Shown here one piece after another: positions 58,959 through 64,000 of a DNA stretch of 64,000 bases. The translations under genes were made by a program, and so were the position numbers. The DNA is from Neosynechococcus sphagnicola sy1 (GTDB lineage Bacteria; Cyanobacteriota; Cyanobacteriia; Neosynechococcales; Neosynechococcaceae): assembly GCF_000775285.1 (NCBI RefSeq), contig NZ_JJML01000007.1, positions 124,001-188,000 of the forward strand, given 5' to 3'. The notes beneath the pieces were generated by a model that ran no database searches, was not told the DNA's origin, and saw nothing but the letters and a program-made list of their open reading frames with translations. Numbering within the stretch: the stretch's first letter is position 1; each line of letters starts with the position of its first letter.

Positions 58959-60846
58959 ATGACATTCGCCGACGCTGAATTTTATCCCCCTGTCTCTGTT
59001 TGCCAACCCGTTGAAGAAGCGCTACGTCAGCAAGTAGAGCAGGAGCGACTCCTCAACCAAGTTACCACCCAGATTCGTCAAAGTTTGGAGTTACCTGTAA
59101 TCCTGGAAACTGCTGTGCAGCAAGTGCGGGATTTTTTACTGGCAGACCGCCTGGTAATTTACCAATTTGATACCCAGAGTTCCACCCCATCGACGGAGAC
59201 CTCCCCAGGGATTGCCAACTGTGCAGGTCAGAGCCGGGAAATTGAAGGATTGGGCGGTCAGGTTACCTATGAAGCGAGAGCCTCCCAGGGGATTATTACC
59301 GCACTGCATTGGGCGGAACCAGACAGCTGTTTTGTCCGGGTGCCGCTGTGTCGGGAGCGTTATCACCGGGGCAGCACCCTGGCGATCGCCGATACAGAAC
59401 TCACCTATGCCAACGTTCCTTGTTTAATGAATCTGCTGCGCCAGCTACAGGTGCGTGCCAAACTCGTCGCTCCGATTATGGTGCAGGAATCTTTGTGGGG
59501 GTTACTGATCGCCCATCAGTGCTTTGAACCACGGGAGTGGCAGCCCACGGAACAACGATTTTTACAGCACATTGCCGAACACCTGGCGATCGCCATTTAC
59601 CAAGCGCAGCTCTACGCTCAAGTTCAACAGCAGAAACAAACCCTCGAACAGCGCGTCATTGAACGCACCCAAGATCTCCGGGATACCCTACTAGCTGCCC
59701 AAGCTGCTAACCGTGCCAAAAGTGAGTTTCTGGCGAACATGAGCCATGAACTCCGCACACCGCTCACCTGTGTAATTGGCATGTCAGCCACCCTGTTGCA
59801 ATGGTCATTGGGGCAACTGAGTCAACGCCAACGAGACTTTCTCCAAACCATTCACAACAGCGGCAAGCACCTGCTAGAACTCATTAACGACATTTTGGAT
59901 CTGTCCCAAGTTGAGGCTGGCAAGATGCTGCTGAATGTCAGCGAATTTTCCCTCACTCAACTGGCCTATCAAAGCCTCCAAATCCTGAAGGAAAAAGCTG
60001 AACGCAACCAGGTTACCCTGGCGTTAGAAATTCAGTCTCAGCGGTTCGAGATTGATGCTCCCGAACCGCCCCCCACCCTGAACTTCGCCGCTGACCAGCG
60101 GCGGGTACGGCAGATTCTCTTGAATTTGCTGAGCAATGCGATCAAATTTACCCCAGAGGGCGGCCAAGTGATCCTGAGACTGTGGTCAGAAACCAACAAG
60201 GTCGCCTTGCAGATAGAAGATACGGGCATCGGCATTCCTGAAGATCAAAAAACCCCTGCTGTTTCAAAAATTTCAGCAGCTCGATACCTCCCATGATCGA
60301 GAATATGAAGGTACGGGACTGGGACTGGCGTTGACCCAGCAGTTGCTAGAGTTGCACGGTGGCTGGATCGAAGTTGAATCTACCGTTGGTGTTGGCTCTG
60401 TCTTTACTGCCTGGGTTCCGGCCCAACTCCTCCCTGCTGCTCCTCTAGCCTTTGTGAGTGCGGGGAATACCCAGGGGCAAATAGTCTTGATTGCCCATCA
60501 AGAAGAAACCGCCAAAATCATCTGCGATCTGCTGACCACTGCGGGATATCAGGTGATCTGGATCATGGATGGACTCAGTGCTGTCGCTCAGGTACAGTTA
60601 CTTCAGCCCCAGCTTGTGATCTTAGAGATGCAGCTCTCAGGTGCGGATGGGACGGAGGTAATTCTGCAATTACGCAGGACGCCCCTTGCCAAACCCCTCA
60701 AGATTTTGTCCCTCTCCCCTCCGGATGGCTGCACCCATCCCTGCCACCCCCTGACCGTGGGAGCCGATGACTATATGAGCTATCCTTTCCAACCCCAGGA
60801 GCTATTCCACAAAATTGTCGCTTTGCTCGCACTTGTCAATCCTTAA
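58959..60846 (+). CDS. GAF-domain hybrid histidine kinase with Glu in the receiver, frameshifted
   Basis: GAF domain (residues about 25-205), coiled linker, HisKA with the phospho-His in [16 protein letters not shown], and HATPase (N box [20 protein letters not shown]1 [13 protein letters not shown]). The frame breaks at A6 60247-60252; with one A less it reads [15 protein letters not shown] and [13 protein letters not shown]-terminal receiver follows (to 60846), but the acceptor Asp is replaced by Glu ([13 protein letters not shown]). The receiver may be locked or non-phosphorylated. Signal unknown. Confidence 0.85.
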
Positions 60847-60930
60847 TATTTGTATTCTCAACAGACAACTGGTGGGCGATTGGTATTTCCCCGACGATCA
60901 ATCCACGCTGATTTTGATTCTGGATCCCCC

Positions 60931-61627
60931 ATGGCTGATTCGAGGCAACTTCTCAACACCCTACACCACGGTCTGATTGTTTCCTGTCAAGCGCCCGTTG
61001 ACTCCCCGTTGCACACCCCCCCCGATCATTGCCGCGATCGCCCAAGCAGCGGTCAATCAGGGAGCGGTTGGTGTGCGGATTGATACACCTGCCCATATCT
61101 CCCGAGTTCGACAGCAAGTGAGTGTCCCCATCATTGGCCTCTGGAAGCAGCAAATTCCAGGTTCCGAAGTCTACATTACGCCGCAGTTTCACCACGCTCA
61201 AGCGATCGCCGAGGCAGGAGCCGATCTGATCGCGATAGATGCCACCCTGCGATCGCGTCCCCAGGGCGAAACCGTTGAATCCCTGATCCGCCGCATTCAC
61301 CAAGAGTTAGGGAAACCCGTGATGGCAGATATTGATACCCTGGAAGCCGCGATCGCCGCCGAGACAGCAGGTGCGGATCTGATTGGCACCACCCTCTATG
61401 GCTATACCGCCGCAACCCGGCATCTAACACCACCCGGTTTTGAACTGTTAAGCGATTGGGTGCAGCAGGGGCACATCCCTGTCATCTGCGAAGGGGGCAT
61501 TCAGACGCCTGCAATGGCACGGCAAGCCCTAGAGTTGGGTGCCTATGCGGTGGTGGTGGGAACCGCCATTACCGGGATTGATGCCCTCGTCAACGCTTAC
61601 TGTGCTGCCCTGCGTCAGCCTGTTTAG
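60931..61627 (+). CDS. nanE: Putative N-acetylmannosamine-6-phosphate 2-epimerase, frameshifted
   Basis: TIM-barrel epimerase of the NanE family (ManNAc-6-P to GlcNAc-6-P). It starts MADSRQLLNTLHHGLIVSCQ (ATG 60931). The frame is lost at the C8 run 61016-61023; with seven Cs it reads PIIAAIAQAAVNQGAVGVRI. Typical parts are VPIIGLWKQQIPGSEVYITP, KPVMADIDTLEAAIAAETAG and PVICEGGIQTPAMARQALEL. Other sialic-acid genes are not seen. In cyanobacteria this gene often stands alone. Confidence 0.85.
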
Positions 61628-61816
61628 CAGTAGATCGACACGCAGGATGGGAGGTGAGCCCTGGGATTTGCTGGAGACTCGTCTCCCAGGCACCTGCAAC
61701 CCCAGGGAATGCTGCAAAACTCCAAAGTGAGAATTACGGCCTGGTTGGTTCCAAAGCTTGTGTAGTCAGCTAAGGTCATAGTAGAATTAACGTTTGTGTC
61801 GAATTAGAGTCAGTCC

Positions 61817-62014
61817 ATGCCCAAACTCAAGACTCGCAAAGCTGCTGCCAAGCGTTTCCGCAGCACGGGTAGCGGCAAGATTATGCGCCGCAAATCCATG
61901 AGGAACCACCTGCTACAACACAAGAGTGCCGCTCGGAAGCGCTCCCTCTCCCATCCAGCTTTGGTGGACGAGCGAGATGCTGAGAACGTGCGCCTCATGC
62001 TGCCCTACTTATAA
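61817..62014 (+). CDS. rpmI: 50S ribosomal protein L35
   Basis: 65 residues, [20 protein letters not shown] and [20 protein letters not shown]; complete and highly conserved. Followed by rplT after 23 bp, the usual order. Confidence 0.98.
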   Translation: MPKLKTRKAAAKRFRSTGSGKIMRRKSMRNHLLQHKSAARKRSLSHPALVDERDAENVRLMLPYL

Positions 62015-62037
62015 GATTTTGAAGGTCTCAGGTAACT

Positions 62038-62394
62038 ATGACACGGGTCAAACGCGGTAACGTTGCTCGTAAACGCCGCAAAAAAGTTCTCAAACTTGCT
62101 AAAGGGTTCCGGGGTTCTCACTCCAGCCTATTTCGTACCGCTAACCAGCAGGTAATGAAAGCCCTGCGGAATGCCTATCGCGATCGCCGGAAGCGGAAGC
62201 GAGATTTTCGCCGTCTGTGGATAACTCGCATCAATGCTGCTGCCCGTCTCCATGGTCTCAGCTATAGCCAATTGATAGGTCAGCTGAAAAAGGCCAATAT
62301 CTTGATTAATCGTAAGATGCTAGCTCAGTTAGCGGTGATTGACCCTGCAAGCTTTGGCAAGGTGGTCGAACTGGCTGCCCAATCTGGGGGTTAA
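62038..62394 (+). CDS. rplT: 50S ribosomal protein L20
   Basis: 118 residues, [20 protein letters not shown] at the start and the conserved [20 protein letters not shown]. Needed for early assembly of the large subunit. In many bacteria it represses its own operon by binding mRNA; no leader could be pinned down here. Confidence 0.98.
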   Translation: MTRVKRGNVARKRRKKVLKLAKGFRGSHSSLFRTANQQVMKALRNAYRDRRKRKRDFRRLWITRINAAARLHGLSYSQLIGQLKKANILINRKMLAQLAVIDPASFGKVVELAAQSGG

Positions 62395-62528
62395 GCTGGG
62401 CGGCTCATCACCGTTTCTCCTCATGTCATCGGTTTATCGAGCCATGGGGCTGCACATTGATCCTTACTCAGTGACATCTGATTACGAATTGTTCGGGTGA
62501 GCCAGCGTCAGCAGGTCGCCAACAGGAG

Positions 62529-62560
62529 TCCTTGATGTTCATCGTCAAGGATATTTTTTT
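62529..62560 (+). terminator. Intrinsic terminator after rpmI-rplT
   Basis: Stem TCCTTGA / TCAAGGA (7 bp, 9-nt loop) followed by TATTTTTTT. It lies about 135 bp past the rplT stop. The rest of the 377-bp space up to ycf37 shows no gene. Confidence 0.8.
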
Positions 62561-62771
62561 ATCTGGAGGCGTTTTTAAATGGAGGCTTTCCCAACCCCCT
62601 CGGCCAATTGTTGCGAGTGGATGTTACTCCGTGATCACCATTGGTAACTCCGTAGTCACGAGCTTACAGTATGATGCAGTTACGGCAGCATCGCTGCAAT
62701 GACCCGCTAGCAAGCAATGGTTAGCTTTAGGATAGCGCGCTCAATTTTGGGGTTTGCCTGGATGGTCGTTT

Positions 62772-63302
62772 ATGGATGAAATTTTACCCGTTATCTACCT
62801 GGGAATTTTGTTGGTTTTGCTGGGAGTCGCTGCTTGGGCGATTTTGCAACAGGTACTCAAAACCCGTAAGACTGAAAGTACCCTCACCGAGCTCCAGCGG
62901 AAACTCAGTAAAGAGAAGGGAACTGCCCAAGACTACTTTGAACTAGGCACCATCCTTTTAGATAAGAAGATTTATGCTCAAGCGATCACTCAGCTCCAGA
63001 AGTCGCTGAAAGCTGAGAGTCTGGACACGGCTACCGATGCTGCTCTGGTTTACAATGCCCTAGGGTTTGCCTATTTTGCCCAAGAACAGTATGACTTGGC
63101 GATTCGCAACTACAAAGAGTCGGTGAAATTAGTGCCGGACTATACGACCGCGCTCAATAATTTGGGCCACGCTTACGAACGCAAAAAACTCACCAGTCAA
63201 GCGTTAGAAGCCTATGAGCAAGTCTTGGCTCTGGAACCCAACAATACCACTGCTAAGCGCCGAGCTGCTTCGTTGCGGAAGCTGGTAACCCCTGCTGCTT
63301 GA
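62772..63302 (+). CDS. ycf37: Photosystem I assembly protein Ycf37
   Basis: 176 residues. An N-terminal membrane helix (ILPVIYLGILLVLLGVAAWA) is followed by coiled sequence and three TPR units: GTAQDYFELGTILLDKKIYA, ALVYNALGFAYFAQEQYDLA and YTTALNNLGHAYERKKLTSQ. This layout and sequence match cyanobacterial/plastid Ycf37, a TPR factor that helps PSI assembly in the thylakoid. The ATG at 62772 is preferred over 62754. Confidence 0.88.
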   Translation: MDEILPVIYLGILLVLLGVAAWAILQQVLKTRKTESTLTELQRKLSKEKGTAQDYFELGTILLDKKIYAQAITQLQKSLKAESLDTATDAALVYNALGFAYFAQEQYDLAIRNYKESVKLVPDYTTALNNLGHAYERKKLTSQALEAYEQVLALEPNNTTAKRRAASLRKLVTPAA

Positions 63303-63499
63303 ACGGTTTATCTTAGGCTGGGGATGCTAGATCGCTCACGTTTCTGCAGTTGGACAGCCAAGCGGCACCAGTATCTAGCTCTCCCCCAAGAATGGATGAT
63401 CGTTGCGGGGCAAAGTCAGGTATTTTTAGAATGATTTGGCCTTTGTGGAGTTGCGGTTGCCTGCCGTTCCATGGTTCTGAACTTTTACCCCGTCTACCT

Positions 63500-64000
63500 A
63501 TGAGAATTCTTGTTACGGGTGGAGCTGGCTTCATTGGTTCCCATCTCATTGATCGATTAATGGCTGAAAATCATGAAGTCCTTTGCCTGGATAACTTTTA
63601 CACCGGACATAAGCACAACATCCTCAAGTGGTTAAGCTCCCCCAACTTTGATCTGCTCCGCCACGACATCACTGAACCGATTCGTCTGGAAGTTGATCAA
63701 ATTTACCACTTAGCCTGTCCGGCCTCACCGATTCACTACCAGTACAACCCGATCAAAACGGCTAAAATCAGCTTTTTGGGAACCATGAATATGCTGGGGT
63801 TGGCGAAGCGAGTCAAGGCTCGGATTCTGTTGGCCTCCACCTCAGAAGTTTACGGTGACCCGGATGTGCATCCCCAGGCAGAGGAGTACTGGGGCAATGT
63901 CAACCCCATTGGGATTCGCAGTTGTTATGACGAAGGCAAACGAGTTGCTGAGACCCTTGCCTTTGATTACCATCGCCAAAATGATGTCCAGATTCGCGTG
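63500..64000 (+). CDS. NAD-dependent UDP-glucuronate decarboxylase-like protein (3' end outside window)
   Basis: Extended SDR enzyme that would turn UDP-glucuronate into UDP-xylose. The NAD site is [20 protein letters not shown]. The region of the catalytic Ser/Thr is [20 protein letters not shown], and [15 protein letters not shown] holds the YxxxK-like Tyr-Lys. 167 residues are seen and the gene runs off the right edge. Closest family is UXS; related dTDP-glucose dehydratases are less likely given the SxxYGDP-VHPQ-E-Y motif. Confidence 0.88.
   Translation, partial: MRILVTGGAGFIGSHLIDRLMAENHEVLCLDNFYTGHKHNILKWLSSPNFDLLRHDITEPIRLEVDQIYHLACPASPIHYQYNPIKTAKISFLGTMNMLGLAKRVKARILLASTSEVYGDPDVHPQAEEYWGNVNPIGIRSCYDEGKRVAETLAFDYHRQNDVQIRV

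Overview
The window is chromosomal DNA of a cyanobacterium. It carries photosystem genes (psbI, psaM, the PSI-assembly gene ycf37), a beta-carotene hydroxylase (crtR), an RbcR-type LysR regulator, an Rre1/Ycf29-type response regulator, a CpcS-type phycobilin lyase, the three-gene pnt transhydrogenase operon and cobalamin genes. The palindrome GCGATCGC (HIP1) is scattered through most of it. The genus cannot be fixed from this sequence alone.

Layout. 1-28.4 kb is ordinary core genome: crtR (cut by the window edge), a LapA-like membrane protein, a SAM methyltransferase, tsaB, a DppC-type permease, a 2Fe-2S ferredoxin, rbcR followed by a Ser/Thr kinase, an SsuC/TauC-type permease, rre1, cpcS, a large DUF3769/LptD-like outer-membrane gene, psbI, a beta-carbonic anhydrase with a TnpB insertion sequence directly upstream of it, nnr, pgi, two branched-chain amino-acid transporter genes, a methyltransferase, a TonB-like gene, cobI and an AI-2E family permease. 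38.8-64 kb is again core: gatB, pntB/pntA2/pntA1, pyrG, two M16 peptidases, psaM, cobN, a hybrid histidine kinase, nanE, rpmI-rplT, ycf37 and a UDP-glucuronate decarboxylase-like gene cut by the right edge.

The exceptional region is 29.4-38.5 kb. It is an AT-richer island bounded by two similar copies of a roughly 255-bp sequence in inverted orientation. Inside is an integron-type cassette array without an integrase in the window (a CALIN). Eight attC sites of 86-92 bp each follow the 3' end of a cassette gene, and each has a single unpaired G in its left arm. The right core of each site is the exact reverse complement of the left core of the next site, which is what integron cassette excision and insertion require. 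Five cassettes point right (29.8-34.3 kb) and three point left (35.0-38.1 kb). The two half-arrays meet tail to tail at a block of about 8.6 tandem 53-54 bp repeats. Cassette cargo includes a DUF6888/DUF6887-like pair, a BrnT/BrnA toxin-antitoxin pair, a signal peptidase I with a duplicated membrane module, a pentapeptide-repeat protein, a protein with NuiA-like ends, and a divergent TetR / Coq4-like pair with a palindromic operator between them.

A second window-wide feature is about fifteen otherwise well conserved core genes broken by single-base frameshifts, mostly in runs of C/G, plus two isolated in-frame stop codons. The pattern looks more like sequencing or assembly error than gene decay. 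It also creates one false fusion (TonB-like with methyltransferase) and a false start for cpcS. Genes below are given as the likely intact units, with the break position stated.
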